Notes under the pieces: model-generated
The model's database searches: none
The model's input: the letters and a program-made list of their open reading frames with translations, nothing else
Told to the model about the DNA's origin: nothing
Part shown: piece by piece, positions 16,370 to 23,898 of the stretch
Position numbering within the stretch: position 1 is the stretch's first letter
Layout: each line of letters begins with the position of its first letter
NCBI RefSeq assembly: GCF_001543105.1
Contig: NZ_CP014159.1
Coordinates: 1,550,001 to 1,614,000 of the forward strand
Direction: 5' to 3'
DNA from: Aerococcus christensenii
Lineage (GTDB): Bacteria; Bacillota; Bacilli; Lactobacillales; Aerococcaceae
Length of the DNA: 64,000 bases
Translations under genes and position numbers: made by a program

Positions 16370-16906
16370 TTATTGATAACATTTAGGTTTCAAGACCCCA
16401 ATATAAGGTAAGTTTCGGTATTGTTCATTGAAATCCATACCATATCCCACCACAAATACATTAGGAATCTCAAAGCCAACATAGTCTGCTTGAAAATCAA
16501 CTATCCGCCGATCTTGTTTATTTAATAAAGCCGTCGTTTTTACTGAAGCGGCGTGACGCTTTAACATTAAAGCGTGGAGTTCCTTCAAGGTTTGACCAGT
16601 ATCTATGATATCTTCTACAAATAAGATATCTCTTCCCTTCACATCTTTTGTGATATCTTTTATTATCTTGATTTGTCCAGATGAATTTGTCGCTTCTCCG
16701 TAAGAAGAAACTTCCATAAAATCAATTTCGAGTGGAATAGGCATATGCCGAATAATATCCATAAAATAAGGACAAGCTCCCTTTAAAATTCCTACTAATA
16801 AAGGTTTTCTCCCTGCATATTCTTGGGATAATGTTTGTCCTAATTCAGCGACCTTTTTCTCAATAGCATCCTGACTAATCAAAACTTCTTCAATGGCATC
16901 AATCAT
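16370..16906 (-). CDS. hpt: Hypoxanthine phosphoribosyltransferase, paralogue B
   Basis: Purine salvage enzyme of 178 residues, converting hypoxanthine or guanine plus PRPP to IMP or GMP. The PRPP loop reads FVEDIIDTGQTL (about residues 97-108), and the dinucleotide ILKGA and base-binding V-G-Y-G-M-D-F are present. It is the same length as, and roughly 55 percent identical by eye to, the paralogue directly upstream. It has its own promoter at 16989-17016 and its own terminator. A difference from copy A lies after the LKG motif (A-C-P-Y instead of G-M-P-F), near the pyrophosphate site. Either copy could prefer a different base such as xanthine. Confidence 0.9.
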   Translation of the reverse strand: MIDAIEEVLISQDAIEKKVAELGQTLSQEYAGRKPLLVGILKGACPYFMDIIRHMPIPLEIDFMEVSSYGEATNSSGQIKIIKDITKDVKGRDILFVEDIIDTGQTLKELHALMLKRHAASVKTTALLNKQDRRIVDFQADYVGFEIPNVFVVGYGMDFNEQYRNLPYIGVLKPKCYQ

Positions 16907-16988
16907 AATGAACCTCTAATCTCTTTGATCTTTTTTAAACCCGAACTTTTTATTTTATATATTGAATAAGATTCGTGTTTACTAGATT

Positions 16989-17016
16989 ATTATACTGGAA
17001 CAGGTCAGAATTGCAA
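16989..17016 (-). promoter_or_regulatory. Promoter of hpt paralogue B
   Basis: Minus-strand TTGCAA and TATAAT with a 16-nt spacer, in the gap between the two hpt genes. Confidence 0.65.
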
Positions 17017-17041
17017 GTCCTTTATCTTTCAATTCTCTGAA

Positions 17042-17578
17042 CTAGGCATAAACTTCGGGTTTTAAGACTCCTATTTGAGGATAATTGCGCAGCTGTCCCT
17101 TAAAGTCTAATCCATAGCCTACAACAAATTTATCAGGAATTTCAAAGCCTACCCAATTCGCTTGAAAATTATTGACACGATGACTAGGTTTATTCAATAA
17201 GGAAACAGTTTTAATCGAGGCAGCTTTTCGTGCTGTGAGCACCTCATATAAGTAAGATAAGGTTCGTCCTGTATCGATAATATCTTCTACAAATAAAACA
17301 TGGCGCCCTTTAACAGATTCAGAAAGATCTTTTACAATTTTCACCTCTCCACTTGATTCAAAGGCATCTCCATAAGAAGATACATCCATGAAATCAATTT
17401 CTAATAAGATATCCATATTCTTCATGAGGTCAGCCATAAAAGGCATGCCTCCTTTTAAAATACAAACTAATAAAGGATTTTTGTCCTTATATTCAATGGC
17501 AAGCTCTTTTCCCAATTCTTTAATCCGAGCTTGTAGTTCATCTGCAGGAATTAAGATTTCTTGCATTAACTCATCCAT
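17042..17578 (-). CDS. hpt: Hypoxanthine phosphoribosyltransferase, paralogue A
   Basis: Purine salvage phosphoribosyltransferase of 178 residues, with the PRPP loop FVEDIIDTGRTL and the base-binding segment V-G-Y-G-L-D-F-K. It is cytoplasmic. Copy A keeps the more usual LKGGMPF sequence. In many Firmicutes hpt lies between tilS and ftsH; here it stands with a paralogue instead. It has its own promoter upstream, and the ribosome site GAGGAG lies 9-14 nt before the ATG. Confidence 0.92.
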   Translation of the reverse strand: MDELMQEILIPADELQARIKELGKELAIEYKDKNPLLVCILKGGMPFMADLMKNMDILLEIDFMDVSSYGDAFESSGEVKIVKDLSESVKGRHVLFVEDIIDTGRTLSYLYEVLTARKAASIKTVSLLNKPSHRVNNFQANWVGFEIPDKFVVGYGLDFKGQLRNYPQIGVLKPEVYA

Positions 17579-17685
17579 AATAATTATTTCTCCTCGTTAT
17601 TCAGATATGTGTTCTATAAATACTAAGAAATTGCTCCATCAAAGCAAGCAAAAATCTTTTACCTGCTTCTATTCACAATAGTCTC

Positions 17686-17713
17686 ATTATACAATGAAAT
17701 TTTAAGAATTCAA
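17686..17713 (-). promoter_or_regulatory. Promoter of hpt paralogue A
   Basis: Minus-strand TTGAAT and TATAAT with a 16-nt spacer, just past the end of the MoxR/VWA operon. Confidence 0.6.
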
Positions 17714-17720
17714 TCAATCC

Positions 17721-18200
17721 TCATTTTTTAAAGGTTTCATCTACTTCTCTAGCCTTTAAGAAAGCTTGTCGCTTGGTTTCCAATTCCGGAACTTGCTCTT
17801 CCATTAACCGATTCCAAAGCTTCTTAGGCGATCCGTGACGCTGAATAATCGTCCCTTGCTTCTGTGAAAGCGTCTCAGCCTCTGACATTTTCTGGCAGTA
17901 AAAAGTCCATATTGCATCTAAAAAAGCATCCAGATCATCCACTTTGACGCGATGTTCTTGGCGATATTGGTTGGCATTAATGAGAAGGGTTTCTTGCTGA
18001 TAAGAAGACGAGAAAGCTTCCAAGTACCCATTGACGACCATATAAAAAGCCACTTGCGTATCAATATTCTTAAAATTAAAAGTTATGTGAATATGATTAG
18101 CTTGCAATTCTTGATAAGGCAAAGTTTTTACCAGTTCAAAATAATGTCCGAATTGGCAAGCGATAATTAAGCGTTTTTTCTCTAAGGTCGATAAAGTCAA
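17721..18200 (-). CDS. Conserved hypothetical protein of the MoxR/VWA operon
   Basis: Cytoplasmic protein of 159 residues with no family I recognise. It has no signal peptide or membrane segment. The N-terminal half is mixed alpha/beta; the C-terminal third is charged and probably helical. The start is TTG at 18200, overlapping the VWA stop by 4 nt (TTGA), with AAAAGGGG upstream, so it is translationally coupled. Its constant pairing with the two genes upstream would suggest it acts with the chaperone-like module, but that is inference. Confidence 0.7.
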   Translation of the reverse strand: MTLSTLEKKRLIIACQFGHYFELVKTLPYQELQANHIHITFNFKNIDTQVAFYMVVNGYLEAFSSSYQQETLLINANQYRQEHRVKVDDLDAFLDAIWTFYCQKMSEAETLSQKQGTIIQRHGSPKKLWNRLMEEQVPELETKRQAFLKAREVDETFKK

Positions 18201-19768
18201 GATGAAGCGCCCCTTTTTAGTTGATTCAACAAGTAATGATTATACTTCTCATCCGCTCTTAAATAAAGGAGTTTTCCTTCTGAAGAGGTAGAAAGTGGGG
18301 ACGCTTCTTTTGGATCAGCATCTGTAAGAATCCAATACATATTGTGGTAACCATAGCGTTCAAACCCGTCATCACCATAGCCATCTGTAAAATAGACAGC
18401 TACAGAATTCTCATCATTAAATCCATTATCATGTAACCACTGATAAGCAGGAGCAAAAGAAGTTCCTCCCCGTCCTTTAAAGGAGAAGTTTTCTAGAGTC
18501 TTTTGATCCAAACGATCAATTTGAACAACTTTCGTATCTACCTGAACCACCCAAATATCTGTCCCTAAGGTTTTATTAATATTTGCGAGTTCTGCTAAAG
18601 AATAATTTAAAGCTTGTTTATTTTGAGAAGCTGATGTATCAATAAATGCAATCATACGCCGGGCGGTGGCTAATACTCGCCCAGGAAGATCAATTCTGAA
18701 CGGCTGTCTCCGATTCGCCCGGTTTTTAGAAAAGTCATAAGGGATAGGGGCTGAACCAAGTCCCTTCTTAATGATAGAGCGCCAATTAAGAGATCTCTGT
18801 TTGACCAAACGAATGACTCTTTCCTTAATATTTCCGCTCATTCTCTCGCGCATTTCTTTGTCTAGATTTTGATAGGCTTTTCTAACAATCCCATCAATGA
18901 TCTTTCGATGAAGGTCATTGTTTTGAGAATCAGGGATCACCATCTGCATAGAGAGGTTCTTCTTCATTTCATTGTTTAACTGCTCCATAGAATCAATCCG
19001 AAGTTCTTTGGTTTTCTTCGGATCAAAGTTGCCACTTAACTGGCTATAAGTATCATCTATAGCCCCAGTCCCCTTCATATGTTCAAAAGTAGACCATACC
19101 CGATCATGGCAGCGATGTTTGGGATCATCATAAGCAGCCTTCATTTGTTGGAAATAATAGAGAGAACCTTGCTTCTCCTTCAAGCCCGGTTGGTCTAAAA
19201 GATCTCTCAACCAGTCTAAACGAAGCGAATGTTGAGGAAGATTATTAATATATTGATTAATCTCCATTTCCATGGCAACACTCATCATTTTCCCGTCAGC
19301 TTCAGACTTATAAGCCCAATCATAATCCGTCAAATGGTTAAAGATAATGTGATAACACATCTGGCGAATGCCTGCTAGCATACGTTTAGGGCCTTCGTAA
19401 TACATGAAAAATAGAACAGGATTAATCGTCAAGGTAAGGTTCAATCCTTCGATCGACAAATTCATCGGCTTCGACAAGGTAGAAGAAAACTGACGATCCA
19501 TCTGGTAGAGAACCCCTGCAAAGAGAACATCCCCTGCCCCATGATAGGACTGATTCGACATAAGTTTTGCCGTTAATAAAGAGAGGTAATCACTCATATA
19601 ATCCCGAAATTTTTCATAATCACTATCCCATCCGAAGTTCATATAGGTGATGTAGGCGACCCGCATTTTGCGATACAGGGCATCCATATCCGCATATCCT
19701 AGAGAATCTTGATTTTCTTCTGAAAGATCCTTGTCCATCACCATATTTTCAAAAGCGTGAAAAGGCAT
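18197..19768 (-). CDS. VWA-domain protein with degenerate metallopeptidase-like N-terminus
   Basis: Protein of 523 residues resembling the DUF2201 architecture: an N-terminal metallopeptidase-like region followed by a C-terminal von Willebrand A-like domain. The VWA metal site is intact: DTSAS (D-x-S-x-S) in the first strand, the GGTSF threonine and the FTDGYGD aspartate. The N-terminal zinc motif is not: where related proteins have HExxH the sequence reads Q-M-C-Y-H (residues 136-140), with His145 following. It probably works as the adaptor of the MoxR ATPase encoded 30 nt upstream. The start is the ATG at 19768, with AGGAGG 7 nt upstream. Confidence 0.85.
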   Translation of the reverse strand: MPFHAFENMVMDKDLSEENQDSLGYADMDALYRKMRVAYITYMNFGWDSDYEKFRDYMSDYLSLLTAKLMSNQSYHGAGDVLFAGVLYQMDRQFSSTLSKPMNLSIEGLNLTLTINPVLFFMYYEGPKRMLAGIRQMCYHIIFNHLTDYDWAYKSEADGKMMSVAMEMEINQYINNLPQHSLRLDWLRDLLDQPGLKEKQGSLYYFQQMKAAYDDPKHRCHDRVWSTFEHMKGTGAIDDTYSQLSGNFDPKKTKELRIDSMEQLNNEMKKNLSMQMVIPDSQNNDLHRKIIDGIVRKAYQNLDKEMRERMSGNIKERVIRLVKQRSLNWRSIIKKGLGSAPIPYDFSKNRANRRQPFRIDLPGRVLATARRMIAFIDTSASQNKQALNYSLAELANINKTLGTDIWVVQVDTKVVQIDRLDQKTLENFSFKGRGGTSFAPAYQWLHDNGFNDENSVAVYFTDGYGDDGFERYGYHNMYWILTDADPKEASPLSTSSEGKLLYLRADEKYNHYLLNQLKRGASS

Positions 19769-19798
19769 TTGATCGCCTCCTTTCATCCAATCTCTACT

Positions 19799-21004
19799 CT
19801 AGTCACAGGAATCATTTCCTGTGGTAGCCATTGTAATTTCATAAGCTTTATCAATAAAGGATTCTTCTTGAGATAAGGCTTGGTTAAGCGTATAGAGCGC
19901 ATCCCCTTCCTTACTGGAAACTAACCGATTAACTAAAGAATAGATCAAATCTGGATCAGCCGATAATAACAAATGCACATAACGCTTAATCAAATGTGTA
20001 TCTTCTAGTAAATCTGTGTGATCTGTGAGATAAGCGGTTAGGTCTTCTAAAATTCTTTTTTTACGAACAGATTGCATGGCGTTAAAACGCTCAAGCATTT
20101 CTTGAGGAAGTTGATCCCCACTCAGTTCAACAATTTCCTTTGCTTTAATATAGTCTCCGGTTTGACTTTGCAAAAACGTTAAGAAAATTTGCCCAGCCTC
20201 TTGACCAATACATCCTTCTATTCCTTCAATTAAAAAGGCTAAAAGATCTTGATCTTCCATCTGGGTTAAAGAAAGGCCTGTCGATTCTAAATCGTCAAAG
20301 AAATGAGACAAGCGTTCATAGGCACGTGGAGTTGGGTTTTTATCCCGCGTTTCATCTGTCACAATAAAGTATTGCCGACCTTCTGCTTCTAAGAAATCAA
20401 TCACCAAAGGATGAATGCGACTTCTTCCGTTAGCTAAAGGAACACGTGCAAAAGCTTCCAACCAATTATCTAAATTCGTCCCCATTCTTATCCGCATCGT
20501 CCGGTCATTGATCGCCATGTCCCGAGCATTTGTGCTATAGGCAGTGCCTTCAAAACCTTCCGTATCACTGGATGGGTTTTCAGCTGTAATCACCACAACA
20601 TTTTCTGGTAAATGAATTCCCATCAATTGACGTTGAAGCACAAGGTTCATTAATTCCCCTTGCACCATCGCAATCGGACGGTTAAATTCATCCAAGAACA
20701 AAAGAACTAACCGATCTGGATGTGCATTCGCTTCATCAACAGCTGCTTGAATTTGAGGATTCAAATAGTAAGCAATGCGATCTTCTTTAGGAACTGGCAT
20801 TGACAAATCCCCTGGCTGCAAAAGAGAACAAGTGATTTCATAAAAACCATAATTTTTCTTTTGTGCTAATTCTTGAACCAGCTGTGTTTTTCCAATTCCC
20901 CCATGCCCTACTAAATCAATAACAATATTCGATTTTGCTTCTAATAAACGTTCAATTCCTTTAAATGCGGCAGTATAAGTTAAGCCTTGTGTACGATCAG
21001 ACAT
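19799..21004 (-). CDS. MoxR-type AAA+ ATPase
   Basis: AAA+ ATPase of 401 residues. Walker A is GHGGIGKT (about 33-40), Walker B LLFLDEFNR (about 99-107), and the sensor-type segment V-I-T-A-E-N-P-S follows. MoxR ATPases work with VWA proteins to insert metals or remodel complexes; here the VWA partner is the next gene. The ribosome site AGAGGG lies 6 nt before the ATG. A possible -10 TATAAT is at 21043-21048 on the minus strand. The target complex is unknown. Confidence 0.88.
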   Translation of the reverse strand: MSDRTQGLTYTAAFKGIERLLEAKSNIVIDLVGHGGIGKTQLVQELAQKKNYGFYEITCSLLQPGDLSMPVPKEDRIAYYLNPQIQAAVDEANAHPDRLVLLFLDEFNRPIAMVQGELMNLVLQRQLMGIHLPENVVVITAENPSSDTEGFEGTAYSTNARDMAINDRTMRIRMGTNLDNWLEAFARVPLANGRSRIHPLVIDFLEAEGRQYFIVTDETRDKNPTPRAYERLSHFFDDLESTGLSLTQMEDQDLLAFLIEGIEGCIGQEAGQIFLTFLQSQTGDYIKAKEIVELSGDQLPQEMLERFNAMQSVRKKRILEDLTAYLTDHTDLLEDTHLIKRYVHLLLSADPDLIYSLVNRLVSSKEGDALYTLNQALSQEESFIDKAYEITMATTGNDSCD

Positions 21005-21338
21005 TTTAAGCCCTCTTTCTAAATCTTTAAAATCACCTTTCCATTATAGAAGAAAATAAAATGAATACCTAGTAATATGACTCATTTTTTTATGATAAAA
21101 TTTTTCTATCTCTTAAAAACAGCAAAGTCTTTTTTTACTTTCTTCCTTTCTCTATCCATTTTTAAATCATCAATCTATTTTATTCTTGTGATTCAGTACT
21201 CAAAATTGCACTACTTTTCCCCTCATCCTCTTCGATTTTCTTGTTGTTTTATATAATCAAATTGGAATGTTTGCCCTATTATTCGCGTTATATCAAGGAT
21301 AAGGGGATGTGATTTTCCTCACTTTTTTAACAAAAAGG
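21005..21338. other. AT-rich intergenic region between divergent genes
   Basis: About 330 bp between the MoxR gene and the flavin reductase promoter. Apart from a candidate minus-strand -10 at 21043-21048 I see no gene, RNA motif or repeat. Short open stretches on both strands lack starts and ribosome sites. Confidence 0.5.
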
Positions 21339-21368
21339 TTGGACAATTTTAGCATTTCATCCTACAAT
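21339..21368 (+). promoter_or_regulatory. Promoter of the NADPH-dependent FMN reductase gene
   Basis: TTGGAC and TACAAT with an 18-nt spacer, about 78 nt before the start codon. The leader holds two hairpins. Confidence 0.65.
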
Positions 21369-21378
21369 AGAAAAGGTG

Positions 21379-21431
21379 GCTAACTGAAGTTAGCGTTTAC
21401 TAAAATGATGTTAAAGGATATTTCCTTTAAC
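21379..21431 (+). other. Two stable hairpins in the flavin reductase 5' leader
   Basis: GCTAAC-tgaa-GTTAGC (21379-21394) and GTTAAAGGA/TCCTTTAAC (21410-21431) lie between promoter and ribosome site. The first starts about 4 nt after the expected transcript start, which could protect the mRNA 5' end. They match no riboswitch I know. Confidence 0.6.
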
Positions 21432-21446
21432 GAAAGGGGTTTATTA

Positions 21447-21995
21447 ATGAAAATTGTAGGGATTATCGGAAACAACGCTTCCAAATCACATAACAGAATG
21501 TTATTGGAACATATGGCAGAACGTTACGGTGCTGAAAATGAATTCGTCCTCGCTGAAATTAAGGACATTCCTCTTTTCAATGCTGATTTTATGGGACAAG
21601 ATGTGCCGGCTTCTGTGAATGAATTAGCAGACTTAATCGAAAGTGCCGATGGTGTGGTTATTTCAACTGCTGAATATGACCATGCAATTACTGCAGCACT
21701 TAAAAGTGTCTTAGAATGGTTATCTTCTGTTCGTAAACCTTTCCAAGGAAAACCTATTTTAATTGTTGGAGCTTCTTTAGGTGCCTTAGGTTCCGTTCGG
21801 GCCCAAGACAATTTACGTAATATTCTTACTTCACCTGGTCTTTACGCCAAAGTATTCCCAGGGGCAGAATTTTTAGTAGACCGTGCTGGACAAAAATTTG
21901 ACGAAGATGGTAAGTTTACAGATCAAGGCTCTATTGAATTCCTTGACATGTTATTTAACCAATACCTCGACTTCATCGCTGAACAAAAAGCTTAA
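21447..21995 (+). CDS. NADPH-dependent FMN reductase family protein
   Basis: Flavodoxin-like reductase of 182 residues. The N-terminal G-I-I-G-N-N-A-S-K-S-H-N-R loop binds the FMN phosphate. The segment S-T-A-E-Y-D-H-A-I-T (usual P-E-Y-N) and G-A-S-L-G-A-L-G-S-V-R are the other flavin contacts. Family members reduce quinones, azo dyes, chromate or flavins with NADPH. The start is the ATG at 21447, with AAAGGGG 7 nt upstream. It has its own promoter and terminator. Confidence 0.88.
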   Translation: MKIVGIIGNNASKSHNRMLLEHMAERYGAENEFVLAEIKDIPLFNADFMGQDVPASVNELADLIESADGVVISTAEYDHAITAALKSVLEWLSSVRKPFQGKPILIVGASLGALGSVRAQDNLRNILTSPGLYAKVFPGAEFLVDRAGQKFDEDGKFTDQGSIEFLDMLFNQYLDFIAEQKA

Positions 21996-22008
21996 TTTTA
22001 TTGTGAAA

Positions 22009-22035
22009 GAGCTGATGTTTCATCAGCTTTTTTTC
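22009..22035 (+). terminator. Terminator of the FMN reductase gene
   Basis: Stem AGCTGATG/CATCAGCT with a 3-nt loop and a T run, 14 nt past the stop. The next ribosome site begins only a few bases later, so some read-through into the hydrolase gene is possible. Confidence 0.85.
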
Positions 22036-22049
22036 TAAGGAGTGATCAA

Positions 22050-22685
22050 ATGTATCAAGTTAAAACTGTCGTTACTCATTTACTTGACGAAAATAATTAC
22101 ATCATTTATCAAAACGGACAAGCTCTTATCGTAGATCCCGGTTCTTCTCCCAATCGTACCAAAAAAGCGATAGAGGAACTCTCCCTCACTCCTTTAGCTA
22201 TTTTAATTACACATGGGCACGCGGATCATATTGGTGCTTTAGAGATTATTCGCCAATTTTACGATATTCCCGTTTATTGCAGCAAAGAAGAACAACTCTG
22301 GTTGAAAGATTCTGCTTATAATATGAGTCCTATGCTAGGTATGGGAGAATACACCTGCCAGCCAGCCGAGAAAGAATACCTCCTCAATCAAGAAAATACC
22401 ATTGGACCCTTCACCTTTAAAGCCTTGCCAACGCCTGGACATACCAAAGGCTCGACTTGTCTTTACTTTGAAAATGAAGGGCACCCTTTTGTCATGACAG
22501 GAGATACTCTCTTCAAGGGAAGCATCGGACGATCAGATTTTCCAGGAGGCGATAGTGAAGCTATTTTCCCATCCATCGAGAATCACCTTTTCACCCTTCC
22601 TGAAGAAACGATTGTTTATCCTGGACACAATGAATCTTCAACTATCGGAAATGAAAAAGCACATAATCCCTTCTTTAAGCATTAA
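22050..22685 (+). CDS. Metallo-beta-lactamase fold hydrolase (glyoxalase II-like)
   Basis: Hydrolase of 211 residues with the metal motif T-H-G-H-A-D-H-I-G (about residues 52-60), the later ligand G-H-T-K-G-S, the Asp in T-G-D-T-L-F and the C-terminal P-G-H-N. The architecture matches the short glyoxalase II-like (YqgX-type) hydrolases of Firmicutes, which lack the C-terminal helical domain. It is a thioester hydrolase by family; the physiological substrate is uncertain. The ribosome site AAGGAG lies 7 nt upstream. Confidence 0.88.
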   Translation: MYQVKTVVTHLLDENNYIIYQNGQALIVDPGSSPNRTKKAIEELSLTPLAILITHGHADHIGALEIIRQFYDIPVYCSKEEQLWLKDSAYNMSPMLGMGEYTCQPAEKEYLLNQENTIGPFTFKALPTPGHTKGSTCLYFENEGHPFVMTGDTLFKGSIGRSDFPGGDSEAIFPSIENHLFTLPEETIVYPGHNESSTIGNEKAHNPFFKH

Positions 22686-22704
22686 GTGATGCAATAGGCT
22701 CTAT

Positions 22705-22780
22705 AAAAAAGGCTAGCTTTTAAAGTGGAGTTTCCAAAAGATTTAATCTTTTGGAGGACACTGTAAAGCTAGTCTTTTTT
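22705..22780 (+). terminator. Bidirectional terminator between convergent genes
   Basis: Outer stem AAAAAAGGCTAGCTTT/AAAGCTAGTCTTTTTT with an inner stem CCAAAAGA/TCTTTTGG. It serves the hydrolase gene on the plus strand and the peptidase gene on the minus strand. Confidence 0.85.
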
Positions 22781-22781
22781 A

Positions 22782-23714
22782 TTAATTTCCAAGATTATCC
22801 ATAATACGAATCAATTGATCTTTCATGGCAGGCTCATAAGGGCTGTGGCAAGAAGCCTCTATTAAGTGAAGGCGAGCTTTCGGACAAGCCTTGGCCAAGG
22901 CATGAGCGCCAAAAGGTGGACAAATCACATCATAACGTCCTTGAACAATATCCATCGGTATGTCCGCATACCGATCAGCTTGTTCTAACAAGTAATTATC
23001 TGATTCAAAGAACATCTTATGATAAAAGTAGTGATTCTCCATCAAACTAATGGACCGTTCTTCATCTGATAAGGTTGTAGGATCTGGGAATTTAGGGAAG
23101 AGCGTCAATAAAGAATCCTCCCACTTCGCCCAGCGCTTGTAGGCTTCATCCCTACGTTCTTCATCGTCACCTATCAAAGCTTCATGATAACCAACTACAG
23201 GATCTTCATATTCCGAAACAAAGGAACGGAAGCTTTCATATTGTTCAGGATAAAAATACCCAGCTCCTCCTCTGTATAACCAATCGACATCCACTTTTCT
23301 CCCTAAAAAGATTCCTCTCAAAACTAAATGTTTCACGCGTTCTGGATGAATAATGGCGTAGGTTAAGGCTAAACTTGACCCATAAGATCCTCCAAATACT
23401 ACCCATGAAGAAAAACCAAAGTACTGGCGAATCACTTCCATATCGTGAACACTATCAAAAGGCGTGTTCTTTTCTGTTGACAAGAAAGGCTGACTTTTTC
23501 CACACCCTCTCTGATCGAAAAGGATTACTCGATATTTTTCTGGGTTAAAAAATTGTAAGCAAGCTTTGCCCGTATGTCCACCAGGTCCTCCATGCAAAAA
23601 AACAACAGGAACACCCTTAGGATTTCCGCAATCTGCCACATATAATTGATGAACATCATTCACTTGAATATATAAATCTCGATTGACATTAACATGCTCG
23701 TACCCTGTTAACAT
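22782..23714 (-). CDS. pip: Proline iminopeptidase
   Basis: Alpha/beta hydrolase of 310 residues that removes N-terminal proline from peptides. The oxyanion segment is L-H-G-G-P-G-G, the nucleophile elbow is G-G-S-Y-G-S with the catalytic Ser in the centre, and the family fingerprint D-Q-R-G-C-G-K-S is present. The catalytic Asp is in G-R-Y-D-V-I-C-P-P, and the His is in S-C-H-S-P-Y (usually G-H-S). It is cytoplasmic. It stands alone with its own ribosome site GGAGG. Confidence 0.92.
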   Translation of the reverse strand: MLTGYEHVNVNRDLYIQVNDVHQLYVADCGNPKGVPVVFLHGGPGGHTGKACLQFFNPEKYRVILFDQRGCGKSQPFLSTEKNTPFDSVHDMEVIRQYFGFSSWVVFGGSYGSSLALTYAIIHPERVKHLVLRGIFLGRKVDVDWLYRGGAGYFYPEQYESFRSFVSEYEDPVVGYHEALIGDDEERRDEAYKRWAKWEDSLLTLFPKFPDPTTLSDEERSISLMENHYFYHKMFFESDNYLLEQADRYADIPMDIVQGRYDVICPPFGAHALAKACPKARLHLIEASCHSPYEPAMKDQLIRIMDNLGN

Positions 23715-23827
23715 GATTAAACCTCCAAACTTTTCTCATGAGAATCTAGTCGTGTTTTTTGCTTGTTTATTTTATCAAAATAAGGATGCTTATATTATAA
23801 CATAATCTCCTCAAAAACGAATACTCG

Positions 23828-23863
23828 AAAAAAGCGACTCCCTCTAAAAACAGGAGCCGCTTT
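23828..23863 (-). terminator. Terminator of mprF
   Basis: Minus-strand stem AAAGCGGCTCC/GGAGTCGCTTT (one mismatch) followed by TTT, 36 nt past the mprF stop. Confidence 0.8.
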
Positions 23864-23898
23864 GATAGACTTTGTACTGTAAAATTTTCTCTTGCCTG

